From NCBI RefSeq assembly GCF_036323735.1, contig NC_086027.1, positions 90,218,662 to 90,282,661 on the forward strand: DNA of 64,000 bases. Reading direction: 5' to 3'. Both the position numbers and the translations under genes were made by a program. Below are positions 46,085-57,312 of the stretch, one piece after another (the stretch's first letter is position 1; every line of letters starts with the position of its first letter). Under the pieces are notes generated by a model, which was not told where the DNA came from, ran no database searches, and saw only the letters and a list, made by a program, of their open reading frames with translations. Source of the DNA: Rattus norvegicus. Lineage: Eukaryota > Chordata > Mammalia > Rodentia > Muridae.

Positions 46085-47060
46085 AGTATCTTTTTAAATA
46101 GGTTCTCCATATATTAATCATTCATTCTTTACTCATATAGTATAATCTGAATATGATTTCTTCTCCCTCTATTCCTCTCAGTTCCTATCTGCCTCCACTC
46201 TCTTTCTGTCTCTAACTAGAAAAGAAGAGGCTTGTAAGAGATAACAAAAAACCTCAAAATACAAAAAGTGAAAATAAAAATCATCATACTGAAGTTGGAT
46301 AAGAAAAGCCAACAAAAAAATTAAAGATCCTTAAGATAAGGCTCAAGAATGAGAACCTACTCGTTTTCACATTCGAGCATCTCATTAACTACTAGACTGA
46401 AAGCTGTACTATATACACAGAGGGCTGGGTGCAGACCTGTGTGGGCCCTGTGCCTGCTTCTGCAGTCTCTGTGAGTTCATGTGAGCTTTGCTCAGTTTGT
46501 TCTCTTCATGTCCTCCATTCTTTATGTCTCCCTAACTCTGTCTGCCTCCTCTTTTGTGGGGTTCCCTTATCCCTGAGGGGACAGATTTGATTTCCATAGC
46601 TCAAGTATCACTGTGTGGTCCCTTCCCATCTCTGTCTGTCTCTGTCTCTCTAGTGTATAATGGGTGTCTGTATTTGTTCCCAATTGCTGCAAAAAAAAAA
46701 AGCCTTTCCAATGATGGCTGAATACAGTACTAATCTATGAGTATAATAGAATATCATTAGAAATCATTTTATTTTTTGATTTTTTTTAGATTGGTGGTAT
46801 TTGAGTTCATCCTAGTTTTCTGAGCTATCTGAAAACCAGTGACTCTGGTTTCTGGTCACTGAAAGGATGCCGGGTATATGTTCCAACTAATTGAATGAGC
46901 CTTAAGTCAAATCAGACATCAGTAGGTTACTCGAAGAAGGCTTATGCCTCCATTGCTGTAGCATATTTTGCAGGAAGGGACAGGTTGTCAATCAAGGGTT
47001 CTGCAACAAAACCTCTTGGCAGAGCAACTTGAGGAAGAAATTTCCAGAATACAGTTCAAT
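46085..47060 (-). mobile_element. Antisense Lx-type L1 3' UTR
   Basis: About 1 kb with landmarks of an antisense Lx 3' UTR: TTCTCCCTCTATTCCTCTCAG, TGTATTTGTTCCCAATTGCTG, GATGGCTGAATACAGTACTAAT, CTATGAGTATAATAGAATATC, GAGCCTTAAGTCAAATCAGA and CATTGCTGTAGCATATTTTGCA. Boundaries are approximate. Confidence 0.7.
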
Positions 47061-48886
47061 GTGATAAAGACATCATTGTAGCAGGAACTTGAGATAGCTA
47101 GTCATATTTCATCTAGTCAGGAAGCAAAGAACGTTGAGTGTTTGAGCTCATTAATCTTTCTACTTTTTTATTTAGTCAAGGAACTCAGTCAATGGAATGC
47201 CTGAGAAGACATACACAATGGGTCTTCCCACTTCACGTATCCCAATCTAGATAATCCCTCACAGGTGTGCTTAGAAATTTATTTCCATAGAGATTCCTAA
47301 TCATATTGACTGGACAATTAAAATTACCATTCACTACCTCCCAAACTCACCTAACATTGAATAATTAACAAAAGGTAAGAAGATTCATGAAATTATTGAT
47401 ATTAACTTAAAATGTCCAATTGGAGGTAATATGCTTATATGCATCTCTGTGAAAATAACTATTTGTATTAAAATATCAAAAATTTATAAACCTAAAGCCA
47501 TCCTAGAAAAAAAATTGACCATTTTCATTACTTTTCTTATAGTTTTGAAGATCATACCTTCGTGATAGGATCTGTATAATGTAGATATCTTACTGAAGTC
47601 TACCCCTAATTTATAGTTTATAGGACACTATCCCTGTCTGTTTGGTCTCACGGACTGAGAAGTACACATTCACTTATGTGGTGTAGACTTCAGCAATCCT
47701 AGTAGACAAATCACAAAAGATAATAGTTTCTGCAGGGTTTATTTCTCCAAATGTCTGACTCATTGTACATTTGATACATCTCATGGTATCAAAACCAAAG
47801 AAATAAAGACCCATGTAAATAAATAGATAGAAATAGAATTAAAGAACTAGAGTGTGAGCGGAGGAAGTCATATTATCTGAACATACTAAAAAGCCTTTCC
47901 TGGGAGAAAATGAGTCAGTGCACCTTGAATGAAGTTAGAAACACAAATCTTTTGGTAAATTAATATGTGGGACAAGAAAGAAGATATCAAAAAATAATTA
48001 AAAGTAAAACAATAGGAAATGTCCAACAAATGATGGCATATACCTGTAATGTGTGTGCCAGGTTTAGAATAATCTTGTAATTGGGATCAGCCTGCACAAC
48101 GAAATGAGTCCAGATCCACCTTGATGAAATAAAAAGAACTAGTCTCAAACAAAAAAAATACCAAAATAGAAAACTAGAATAAAATGATCCTAATGAGTAT
48201 AATATAAACATATGGCAACAAGAAGATTTGCTTCCAGTTACAAAGACAGGTAGCAAATCAGAATAATGAAAATACCAAGGGTCTACCACAGTGTCCTCTG
48301 AACCTGGTAATGTGGTCATCCTTCAAAATCAATGATTGCACAAACACATGACAGAGAAATGAGTGTGAAACAAAGGTAAATAAATTCAAATCAATGGCAC
48401 ATACACTTCGTGGAAGAGAAAACACAGTCAGCCACATGAAGAAGAGACAAGGAATTCTTCATACACAAAGAAATTCATAGTGAAACTTTTACTTTACTAG
48501 AATTCTACTGCCTTCTTATGGGTCAGTGCTTAGAATATAATTTGAGGATCCCAGCACCCATAGGCAGTCTAATCTTTCCCATTAATGTGTGACAACAGAT
48601 AGGGACCAATATGTTAGCATTGGAAGTAAGACTGAACAGACACAATTGTCTTGCATTAGTGTATAGGGTGTCTCCCAAGTACAGGATAATAATTCTTGAC
48701 ATACACACAGAAAGATAAAGCCAAAGATCTAGAGGAATCTCACTGAAACACTCAAGACCCTCCACTACCTGAAGGTGAGACCAGGAAAAGAGAGTTAACA
48801 GGATGCAGCTTGACACACCCTGGCTTTATCTACTAAATTCGAGAACTGGAGAAAAAATTTAAGAAGTTATGAGCACTCTTGAATTT

Positions 48887-48889
<3 letters not shown>
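47061..48889. other. Unique sequence with a degenerate SINE
   Basis: No gene recognised. The only repeat-like part is the B1-like segment at 48030-48165. Confidence 0.5.
48030..48165 (+). mobile_element. Degenerate B1-like SINE
   Basis: GATGGCATATACCTGTAAT, GGGATCAGCCTGCACAAC and AGTCTCAAACAAAAAAA follow the order of a 7SL-derived B1/PB1 with an A-rich tail. Highly diverged. Confidence 0.5.

Positions 48890-48967
<78 letters not shown>
48890..48967. repeat. Compound (TG)n(TCTG)n microsatellite
   Basis: About 23 TG units at 48890-48936 pass directly into about eight CTGT units. Confidence 0.96.
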
Positions 48968-48968
<1 letters not shown>

Positions 48969-49878
48969 ACAAGACTTTAAGCCACATATTGGGATGAGAA
49001 ACAAGATGAGAGAGCTTGCCGGCTGTAAGACATATAATGTTATCACGAAAAGAACCTGACCCTGCTCATAGGCATTGACCAGAGAGTGAACATTGACTCT
49101 AGTAAGCTAAATCCAAATAAGGATTTAACAAATTCTTCACCCAAGTCACTCAATAATCCTCTTCATCTAACTGGAAAAGAGTGTGACTATTTCTGGAGTA
49201 AAACTTTTTTTTTTTTGATAAACAGCATGCAATTAATGAATACTCACTATTTAAGTAAGACAGATCCTGAAATTATGCAGAGATTAGAATTCTAAGAAAT
49301 GGCCTGTAAAATAGGAATCTGAATATATAATAAGTGATATAAAAGAAGAGCAGGCAATATTCATGGAAAGAGTAGAGAACCAAATGGAAAAGAGAAAAAA
49401 ATCAAATACATAACATTTATTTCAGAAGGAGATTATAAAAAGCATAAGAATGAGTCAGAAAACATGAAGACTGTGTAGTTGATGATATGTAACTGAAGCT
49501 TAAGGAAAGATGTGAACAAAGACAACGGGTAAGTTAAAATGTGCTTCCCATTAAGGGAAAACACTGTAGTTTCCTTGATAAATTCAGTTAATGTGATGAC
49601 TCCAAGGCTTCTCTAACTAGGTTAGTCAAGGTTATCTTACCATACTCTCTCCTCTCTAGAGCACTTGCCCGTGGAATTACACCACAATGCCATGAAGAAG
49701 CTCAAATCTGAGTGCAAAGGACTTGCCTGTGATCTGGCTGCCAGTCTATGTCAACCAGCAGCATGTGAGTGAAAATATAATTTGCAAGTAATCCCACATG
49801 ATGTTATTGCCTAAGTCATGTGACAGAGTGGAAACCAACTGGCTAACTCTAGTCAATATGAAAATCCATGAAAGTAAG
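48968..49878. other. Unique sequence, no gene seen
   Basis: No feature recognised. Confidence 0.5.
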
Positions 49879-49886
49879 AAGGAACA

Positions 49887-49960
49887 CTTGCCTAGCAAGC
49901 ACAAGGCCCTGGGTTTGGTCCCCAGATCCGAAAAAAAAAATTGTAAAAACAAAAAAAAAA
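49887..49960 (+). mobile_element. 5'-truncated ID SINE with direct repeats
   Basis: CTTGCCTAGCAAGCACAAGG and CCCTGGGTTTGGTCCCCAG are the second half of a rat ID element, followed by an A-rich tail. AAGGAACA lies just before (49879-49886) and just after (49961-49968), the likely TSD. The first 30 or so bases of the ID core, including the A box, are absent. Confidence 0.82.
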
Positions 49961-49968
49961 AAGGAACA

Positions 49969-50389
49969 AATAATTGGGCTGTATTTTTACTCTGAAGAGT
50001 TTTATATTATTGTTATATAACATTAGGTAACAATAACAAAACCAGACGAACCAAGCTGTGTGAAGGAAGACAAAATTATTTAGCGTAAGTCCGTAGAGTT
50101 TCAGAAGACAAAGAGAAATGAATGGCACACTTGGCTGAAGCCTTCCAAAACTAGTAATAGCCAACAACCTGGGTATGTAATAATTGAAATATACCCAAAG
50201 TTGAATTTCTATACAATTTGAAGAACATCATAAAAAAAACCGAAAAAGTAGACTGTAATAAAAAGATCAGAAGACCTGGAGGAAGCATAATGAAAGAGAA
50301 TTCATTTGGTCTGTGAGATCCTAGATTTAATACTCAAAATAATTTTAAAGGATTTAGAAGGTCATACAGCAAAGAGGACTTGGAAGAGA
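49969..50389. other. Unique sequence
   Basis: No feature recognised. Confidence 0.45.
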
Positions 50390-50640
50390 GTTCACAGCAA
50401 CCTTATACACATTGCCTATAACTAGAAGTCAGCAAGAGAGTGCCCACAAAGGTACACTCACATGAAGTAGAACAGTATTGAGGAATATTAATGAATGAAT
50501 TATGGGATTACCAGCCAGAAGAAAATGAACCCAGAGAGCATATCCAGTGTTATTTCAATTCAGTACATGCAAACTAAGCTATGAATGAAAAATTATATTG
50601 GGGAGTTTGGGTGACAAGAAAAGGGCATGTAGGAAATTTC
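50390..50640 (+). mobile_element. Possible ancient L1 ORF2-end relic
   Basis: The order of CAACCTTATACACATTGCC, AACAGTATTGAGGAATATTA and ATGAACCC recalls a decayed L1 ORF2 C-terminus. Similarity is weak, so this is tentative. Confidence 0.3.
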
Positions 50641-51312
50641 TGAGAAGCTCCAAAATTATCTCACTTTGGATATTTGTTACAAAACTAACTAGACATATTA
50701 ATCTTATCTGTGTGAAGGTGGCCATTTATTGCAGCTCAGTGAAGACTTAATAATGATACACTGTCAAAACTAGTATTACATTTTCTCTGTAAAAGGAAGT
50801 TCAATTTTCTGTAGAAATTCTTATTTAGACCATTGTTTTCAAACATTAATCTTTTCCATCATGAACTATTTAACACACACACACACACGCCATCGGTATT
50901 TATCACAACATAAACTGAGTCTATATATCTTCCTAACTTCTGGTTTTGTCCTCTAAGCTAAGAACACTAGATTAGAATTAATTAAGTTCACATTCCAAAG
51001 AGATTACCAAAGACTGTATACCTAGGGTAATTATATATCTGAAAATTGGGAACTGGACAGAAACTAGACTCTAAGTGATTTGAGTAGCTGCATTATCAAT
51101 CTCCCTTTTTCACATACTATTAGGAATACTCAAGTATCCACTCATTTAAATAATTTAATTATTTTAAACTTTTTAAAAAGTTCTAGTTGTCTTTGTATTA
51201 CACACAGCTTAACTCTCTGAATTATTTCCCAACTACTTTAACTGACAAATAGAGATTTTTGCCATGATCTTTGGAGAATTGTTATGTGTGAATCTTTGCA
51301 GTCATCTCCATC
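50641..51312. other. Unique sequence
   Basis: A short (AC)n run at about 50874-50888. Nothing else recognised. Confidence 0.5.
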
Positions 51313-51318
51313 GGAGTC
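51313..51318. repeat. 6-bp target-site duplication (GGAGTC) of provirus B, left
   Basis: GGAGTC outside the left LTR, repeated at 56381-56386. Confidence 0.93.
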
Positions 51319-51693
51319 TGTCCCGCGCTGTCTCTCGCCAGCAAGAATACACGGGGACACACGAATCCTTACTGCAGCTAAACGTTTATTGAATTTTAAG
51401 GAGAGGCCCCACTCACCGGAATGGCACGGCTTATATACACCCTAGCGCGGCGCATCCACACCTGATTGGTCGCTTACCCATGATCTCATTAGGCACGCCC
51501 CGGAGTGGGCAAAGACCTGGCACGAAGGCACTCTTGCACATGCGCACACAGTTAACTTCCTGAAAGGAAGTCGGCTGGCGTGGCAGAGGCCAGCGCCATC
51601 TTGTAATGGCGAAAGCTATCCCAGCCTTCCACGTGGGGCGCAGTGGAAGCCAGCGCCATCTTGTGGTGGCGAATGTTATTGCGTCCCTCTACA
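51319..51693 (-). repeat. Provirus B 3' LTR
   Basis: 375 bp, TG...CA ends in element orientation, TATATAA and AATAAA retained, two YY1-like AAGATGGCGCTGG motifs. Its R/U5 part differs from A more than its U3 does. Confidence 0.94.
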
Positions 51694-51706
51694 TCTCCCC
51701 CTTATT
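51694..51706 (-). other. Polypurine tract of provirus B
   Basis: In element orientation AATAAGGGGGAGA abuts the 3' LTR. Confidence 0.8.
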
Positions 51707-51785
51707 GTTTTAATAAATCATGATCACCCTATCGCGTGCAATGAGGAAACCTCAGTGATGTGGAAGGGCTGATCAAAGGAACATT

Positions 51786-51856
51786 GAGTCTCTCTCATCC
51801 CAGTGTAATGGATCCACAGATCCATGGGGTGCAAGAGCAGAGAACTCAGATACCGA
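51786..51856 (-). repeat. Hairpin unit, single copy (provirus B)
   Basis: The counterpart of the duplicated unit in A. The perfect 7-bp stem with CACA loop is at 51808-51825. Confidence 0.88.
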
Positions 51857-52039
51857 CTAATTTTTGAAGATAGATAACCAAATTTTAGGGGAGGCCCCTT
51901 GTTCAATGGCCACAAGTGCTTGAGTGATAACGGCCTTGTAACGTTTCTGTTGAGATTTGAGTTTGCAAACCAACCATAGCATGAACACTAATCCACAGCA
52001 TAGGGCTGCCCCAAACAGAGCCACTCCCGATAAGTAGTG
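51857..52039 (-). pseudogene. Provirus B env C-terminus, 60 codons open to a TAG
   Basis: 183 nt open in the same frame and of the same length as in A (23903-24085). The membrane span (core ALFGAALCCGLVFMLWL) is identical, and the tail ends just before TAG (RC of 51857-51859). It is the best-kept coding piece of the family apart from the gag-like start. It has no initiator of its own; a product would need splicing or fusion to an upstream frame. Confidence 0.7.
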
Positions 52040-52732
52040 GGCACCTCATCTGGTTCACCTCAGCTGTTACCACCAAGGGCCGTAGTCAAGCCGCTCCTAT
52101 AATAAAATTTAGAATTCCCAATTGTTAGCAACTACTCCAGAAAGTTCACCCACTGTGCTTGTCTAACCATAGATTGGGGGAGGGTAACTCCAGACACTGT
52201 AGACACAATGGCTATAGCAGTAAATTGCTGCTACAATAGCAGCGAAAGTAACAAGGTCTTTCCCAGGACAGTTCAGGATCTGCCATTCTTCTCTGGAACA
52301 ACCAGCAGGCAAGGGAACCATGTTTGAGATCTGTACAACCAGGACAGAGTTCCCCAGTCCACAGCAGCTTCACGCAGGTGGCATTCCTGTGAAGCTAATG
52401 TCTGCAAAATGACAACACCAGTTAAGGCAGCAAGAGTCACCAGGGAAATGAGGGGCGCAGCAACGGCTGGAGTCCAGTCTTCTCCAGCAAGCAGCAGTGC
52501 ACAGAGGGTCAGAGAGCAGGCCACAATGGGATGGGACACACGCAGCGGTAACACTGACTGCAGCAACGGCAAAATCTCTGTGATGACAAAAGATGACTGG
52601 GAATCTTCCATCTTCCTCTTAAAGGCACAGGAATGACTTCAGGGACCCGAACCAGGAGAGCTGAATCTTCATGCTCCCAGGATCAGCAAGTCTCACCCGC
52701 CACTCAGGCAGCTGGCACACTCTTGTAGCATC
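52040..52732 (-). pseudogene. Provirus B collapsed env remnant
   Basis: A 112-codon frame (52273-52611) encodes a signal-peptide-like stretch (LTLCALLLAGEDWTPAVA) and a further hydrophobic run. The fusion-peptide-like segment that follows carries one extra base relative to A, breaking the frame. The same TAG seen in A follows the QAQWVNFLE region. The surface subunit and most of the TM ectodomain are missing. Confidence 0.55.
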
Positions 52733-52750
52733 CTGTAGAAAAAACACAAA
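52727..52750 (-). promoter_or_regulatory. Conserved 3' splice site upstream of env remnant (B)
   Basis: GTGTTTTTTCTACAG|G in element orientation, junction 52733/52732, identical to A over the pyrimidine tract. Confidence 0.65.
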
Positions 52751-55019
52751 CATTCCCTCTTCCCCATATAAAATATCTGAACAGGATCATGCCAATACGT
52801 GAATCTTTCTATTTCACCTAGGCAGAAGTATGCCTAGTTGTAGGGTGCCATAAACACTCAGAGTGTTCCTTGGCACCCAAATTTTAAAATTGAAATAAAA
52901 GGAGCATTATTTAGCATACAGGGATAACTCCCCCTTTTTATTTATTAAGATATAGTAAAGATATTATTCCTTAAGGTAAGTCCTCGATGATTAAATTGAG
53001 GACACTGAGCACTTGTATTTATAAATTGATTTGTATACTAAATTATTGTCTCCAGCATTATTGTTTTGGATATATAAAGAATGAGATTTTTTGACTAATT
53101 GTTCCTATGTAAGGCCTATAATCTCTCTGGTATCATTGTCCTCCATGTTAAGGAACCCAGGCAATCCGGTTTGAGTTCTTAAATGGCCTATAAAGGAACA
53201 ATATTTAGTGTTCTTTAACACTAAGCCATCTCTCCAGCACCTCACAAACTTTATATACCTAAACTTAAGCATTAATTAGAAATGTCAAATCCTGTAAATA
53301 TTGTCTAGATTTAGTCATACTAGAAATCCCTGAGCTGGCAGGGCGAGGCTGGGAATTTAAAGTAAGCAAATGGAGTCTTTTTCTTTTTATATCAACTCCA
53401 TTAAAAAACTCTATTTTAAAGAGCTGGTCTATGGTTTTGTTTAGTTGTCTGAGCCAGAGCACTGAAAGGACAGTGAGTTGTCAGACAATTCACACTGAAA
53501 TCACTCATTGATTTTAAGTAGAAAACCTGTCTCTAATAAAGCATTAAGTAATTGAAATCAATTGTAAACCACAAGCCACACATTGGCTATCAGTATGTGA
53601 ATTGAAAGCTTGATTTTTAACATTTTAAATATAGTAAGCGCATTTTCTATGGGTTGCATGTACAAATTTACAGTAAATACAAAAGCATGTAAAGAGTAAA
53701 ATTATCAATTTTGCCTGAAAAATTTGTATATGTAATAGGCCAAATATCAGTATTTTGTAATAACCAATGTAACTGTTGTTTGGAATAAGATGTTTTACCA
53801 AGTTTCTTTTTAAAATACTTCCATGACTCTAGCCTACAATTTTGTATTAACACAAATGAAGCTTTATCTCCAATGAGGATAACAAAGACCTAAGTCCTCT
53901 GGTAAGGTGAGGTACTTAGTCAATTAACATATCCTTAGAAGCTTAAAATTAGTTTTAAATATTAAAAATGAATATTGAATCTTCTCTGGAGCAATAGCTA
54001 CTCCCCAAATGTTAAAGCTCATTTTGAGAGCAAAGGTTTGTAGTAAAATTTTCCATATACACTGAAAGATTAAAAGTTCTAACTTCTTACATTGAAGAAG
54101 CAACAAAATTACATAATATAAGGCTATAAGCCATTCTTAATGATATCACTTTATGGGCTCTCTAAAATTATAAGCAAGCTCATGAAATGAAAACTCAAAA
54201 TCAATAACAATCTCTACCTGTTTGATTTTTCTTAATTACAAATAAGTTTGAGTTAGTCAGTGTAACACTGGCAATCCTTAATCACGATCTTTAAGTTCTC
54301 TATAACACCCCAAGTCTATCTTTTATGTTACAAAGTTTGACTGCCAATTCTTACATTTGAACGCACAATGGTGCAGTCTCTAATACCTCAACAAAGAGAC
54401 ATTGTCCTAAATTCTTTTAGAAGCCTGGTTTCTAGAATAAGAGATCCATAAAAATAGTATCTCGATTTAGACCTGTTTCCCTAGGTTGGCTCATGCCACA
54501 TGTTGTCTAGAATGACTCTATCCAAATTACCAGCTTTATGTCAACTTTCTGTTACCAATATTATACCTTAATAACCATATCCAATAACTTAAAAGCCAAC
54601 AATCTATGACCAAGGCAAGTAGAGCATATTTATACATTTAAAACCAATGAGAAACAAAATTGAAGTGGCTACACATATCTTTAATATTTTGACCAAGCAC
54701 AATTTTTACCTTTTTAGCTATGATTTTAAGAGAAGCACCTTGTCACCTGTTGAGTCAAATAATAAGTCAGGTATTTTTCTAAGAGAAACAGCTATCAGCT
54801 CTTGTACCAAAGAAGCTGAGGAGCTGCTGGCGCCTTTAAGATCAGCTCGTGTAGACGCTTAGCCCCTGGGCAGCTTCTCCAGCTGACCTAGGCTCCTGGC
54901 TGTAGGTACAGGGCTCTAAAGGCCTGATTGAAACTGCTTTTTATTCATTTGTTCCTTTTTGAAACGAGTTAAAACCAAATCAAGATGTGAACGACCAGCA
55001 GATAAAGTTTTTACCATTT
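52751..55019 (-). other. Provirus B AT-rich interior
   Basis: Collinear with 24795-27340 of A, about 5% different in the stretch I compared by eye (54770-54940), with several deletions. No pol motif on either strand. The SINE head lies at 53207-53243. Confidence 0.7.
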
Positions 55020-55152
55020 TTTTTCTTTTGAACATGAAACATAAAACATTTAAGCAACAAGAAACAAAAACCACAGTCATAAACTAGCATATAGGGACAG
55101 CTTGGTGCACCAAGGACAGACAATAGACAAAGAGGGAAAAAACCAGATGGTG

Positions 55153-55350
55153 TCAACAGAGAGGTAGGATTTTCCCTTTCCCACCACTTTCACGGTGACT
55201 ATCCACTCGAGTGGAGTTGATATGGACGATGGATTGTCTCAATTCCTGGACTATTCCATCAACGTGTTGAAACCCAATTCCTGTGAGATACTGAGATATA
55301 TTATCTGAGCAGCACGACTGACATTCACAAATGGTATGGAAGTGAAACAC
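55153..55350 (-). pseudogene. Counterpart of A's post-gag frame, degraded
   Basis: Retains NISQYLTGIGFQHVDGIV and QELRQSIVHI as in A, but the flanking frames differ. About 40 bp present here (near 55155-55190) are not in A. No family assigned. Confidence 0.35.
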
Positions 55351-55520
55351 AGTCCTGAATATTTTTACTCACAACCCAAATTACATTAACTCCATCAAGC
55401 TGTGCATGGGCATTGAGATGTCCTTTTGTTTGATTCTCCTGAATACATTTTCAGGCGGTCTACTTCTATCAAATCTGATCAATATGACTCTGTGAAGCTT
55501 CCAGAGCCTAATCACACCTT

Positions 55521-55901
55521 TTACAAGCACAAAGACAATTTTTTTCTCCCAAAATACTGTGTTCCTTTTATCTCCTCCCTTTTTCTCTCCTGGGGCGTTT
55601 TTCCCCCAATCTTTCGCCTCCGCAGATCTGAAGTGTTGGAGGGGACTGTCTGCTTATTATCTTTTTTCCTTGAGCTCTTTAATTTTTTATCCCACCCTGT
55701 TTCTGACATGCCGCCTTGCACCTCCCCCAGCGCTCTCTGTTTTGCTATTACAGCTGGGCGGCTCCCATGCGACCTCTGATGCTGCCTGGCAGTAGTTAGA
55801 AATTCAAAGGCCAATAGAGAAAGCACGAGGGCTGCCAAAACGATAATAAAAACTTCCGCTGCAACTAGCAGGGGAGTGAAGTGTAACAAATCAAGACGCA
55901 T
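55521..55901 (-). pseudogene. Provirus B Gag N-terminal remnant, short form
   Basis: 126 codons starting at an ATG about 17 nt after the leader splice donor. Residues 8-35 are strongly hydrophobic (leader-like), followed by KQRALGEVQGGMSE. That matches the ALxE..MSE module found twice in A. Lys/Arg-rich sequence follows, and the frame ends soon after. The acidic matrix-like segment of A (residues 140-185) is absent. Upstream of about 55590 (plus-strand left side) the sequence is again homologous to A. Confidence 0.6.
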
Positions 55902-55909
55902 GTCTCTCA

Positions 55910-55925
55910 GGGCCTACCTGTGTCC
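55910..55925 (-). promoter_or_regulatory. Leader splice donor of provirus B
   Basis: CAG|GTAGGC in element orientation, junction 55918/55917, directly before the gag-like ATG. Same position as in A. Confidence 0.62.
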
Positions 55926-55986
55926 TGCAGCTTTGGATTCTCTCCACGTACAGAGGACCTCTTGGCGCCTGGCGATGGTGTGGCGT

Positions 55987-56006
55987 CCTGGGTTCTCGGC
56001 ACCAAA
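55987..56006 (-). other. Primer-binding-site-like sequence, provirus B
   Basis: TGGTGCCGAGAACCCAGG in element orientation, just after the 5' LTR and two T's. Resembles a tRNA-Phe-type site. Confidence 0.7.
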
Positions 56007-56380
56007 TGTCCCGCGCTGTCTCTCGCCAGCAAGAATACACGGGACACACAAATCCTTACTGCAGCTAAACGTTTATTGAATCTTAAGGAGAGGCCCCGCG
56101 CGCTGGCATGGCACGGCTTATATACACCCTAGCGCGGCGCATCCACACCTGATTGGTCGCTTACCCATGATCTCATTAGGCATGCCCCGGAGTGGGCAAA
56201 GACCTGACATGAAGGCACTCTTGCACATGCGCACACAGTTAACTTCCTGAAAGGAAGTCGGCTGGCGTGGCAGAGGCCAGCACCATCTTGTAATGGCGAA
56301 AGCTATCCTGGCCTTCCACGTGGGGCGCAGTGGGAGCCAGCGCCATCTTGTGGTGGCAAATGTTATTGCGGCCCTCTACA
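56007..56380 (-). repeat. Provirus B 5' LTR
   Basis: 374 bp, about 16 substitutions and one single-base indel from its partner by eye. All promoter and polyadenylation motifs are kept. Confidence 0.94.
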
Positions 56381-56386
56381 GGAGTC
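56381..56386. repeat. 6-bp target-site duplication (GGAGTC) of provirus B, right
   Basis: Matches 51313-51318. Confidence 0.93.
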
Positions 56387-57028
56387 CATCTCATTCACCC
56401 CTTAGCAGATGACTTGTGGAGGACTTTTACTCAGTGGCATATTGCAGACATGGAACACAAAGTAAAGCCAAAGTGCCCTTAAAATAATCTACAGCATGAG
56501 TCCTGGAGGTTGGTGTCTGGTTTGCCCATATACATTTAGTCTTAAAGTTTGGCTGCAGCTTTCTCCAAAGGCAGCATCAGAAGACTGAGTTGAGAGATGC
56601 TTGCACATCCAAAGAGAGAAAGTCTCTCCCATGGATAAAGTTCACACCATAGAAGTTACAGAGATGCCCATCACAATCAACTGTGATCCAAAACAAAAGC
56701 AGTGCAGACAGGAAACTAGTTTTGCCAGATATGACCTTGTCAACAAATGATGCAGCTGCAGAAGATGAATTCACCAAGATTTTCTTTGGGAAACATAGTC
56801 ATCACTTAAGGATCTACTCAATGTTATCAGTTCCTGACTCTAATCTTGGAATCCCACTTATGCCATTTCTACAAGTGTCAGAAACGGGACATTGTTCACA
56901 GTGGGATGAGAGACAACACCAGAGCACTTTGCTGCTGAGCCTGACAGACTTGAGTTTAGTTGTAGAGAGCCACATTGCAGGAGAAGCAACACTCGAAAAC
57001 TGTGCTCTGACCTCCATGTTTTCTACCC
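56387..57028. other. Unique sequence, no supported gene
   Basis: A 117-codon frame (56683-57036, plus) exists but shows no recognisable domain and overlaps a SINE at its end. I do not call it a gene. Confidence 0.45.
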
Positions 57029-57110
57029 CAGAGTAGCCCAGGTTGGTACCTAGTCCTCCAAAATCCTGCAGCTTTAGTTTCCCAGATGTTAGAATTACAG
57101 ATGTGTGAAC
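57029..57110 (-). mobile_element. Antisense B1 fragment
   Basis: AGTAGCCCAGGTTGGTACC, then AATCCTGCAGC and AGATGTTAGAATTACAGATG follow the antisense B1 order. Partial and diverged. Confidence 0.55.
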
Positions 57111-57161
57111 ACTGAAGGCTGCTGAGAGAACTTCTCTTTATCAACCTTAGTGCTGTCTGGT

Positions 57162-57312
57162 TTGTTTTTTTTTTTTTTTACACAGAATTTTAAAAGTTTT
57201 ACATTTCCACATTTGTCTATCGTTTCTAGGTTCTGCATGATACTTCAAGGTTTATATATAAATAAATATATAAGTAAAGATTTATATATATATATGTATA
57301 TATATATATATG
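57162..57312. repeat. Poly(T) run and (TA)n patch
   Basis: T-run at about 57163-57179 and TATATA-rich sequence at about 57250-57312. Confidence 0.85.

Larger units (their letters stand above)
51319..56380 (-). mobile_element. Provirus B: second copy of the IAP-like non-autonomous family
   Basis: 5062 bp, antisense, with 375- and 374-bp LTRs and its own 6-bp TSD. The interior is collinear with provirus A: hairpin unit (single here), env C-terminus, collapsed env, splice acceptor, AT-rich non-coding region, gag-like 5' part, splice donor, primer-binding-like site. It differs by deletions in the AT-rich part and by a shorter, single-module gag-like start. LTRs differ at about 16 positions plus one indel, so B inserted later than A. 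The separate TSDs rule out a local duplication of A. Confidence 0.93.

Noticed and set aside
56683..57036. 117-codon plus-strand frame as a possible host exon
   Set aside because: No recognisable domain, signal or splice context, and its end overlaps an antisense B1 fragment.
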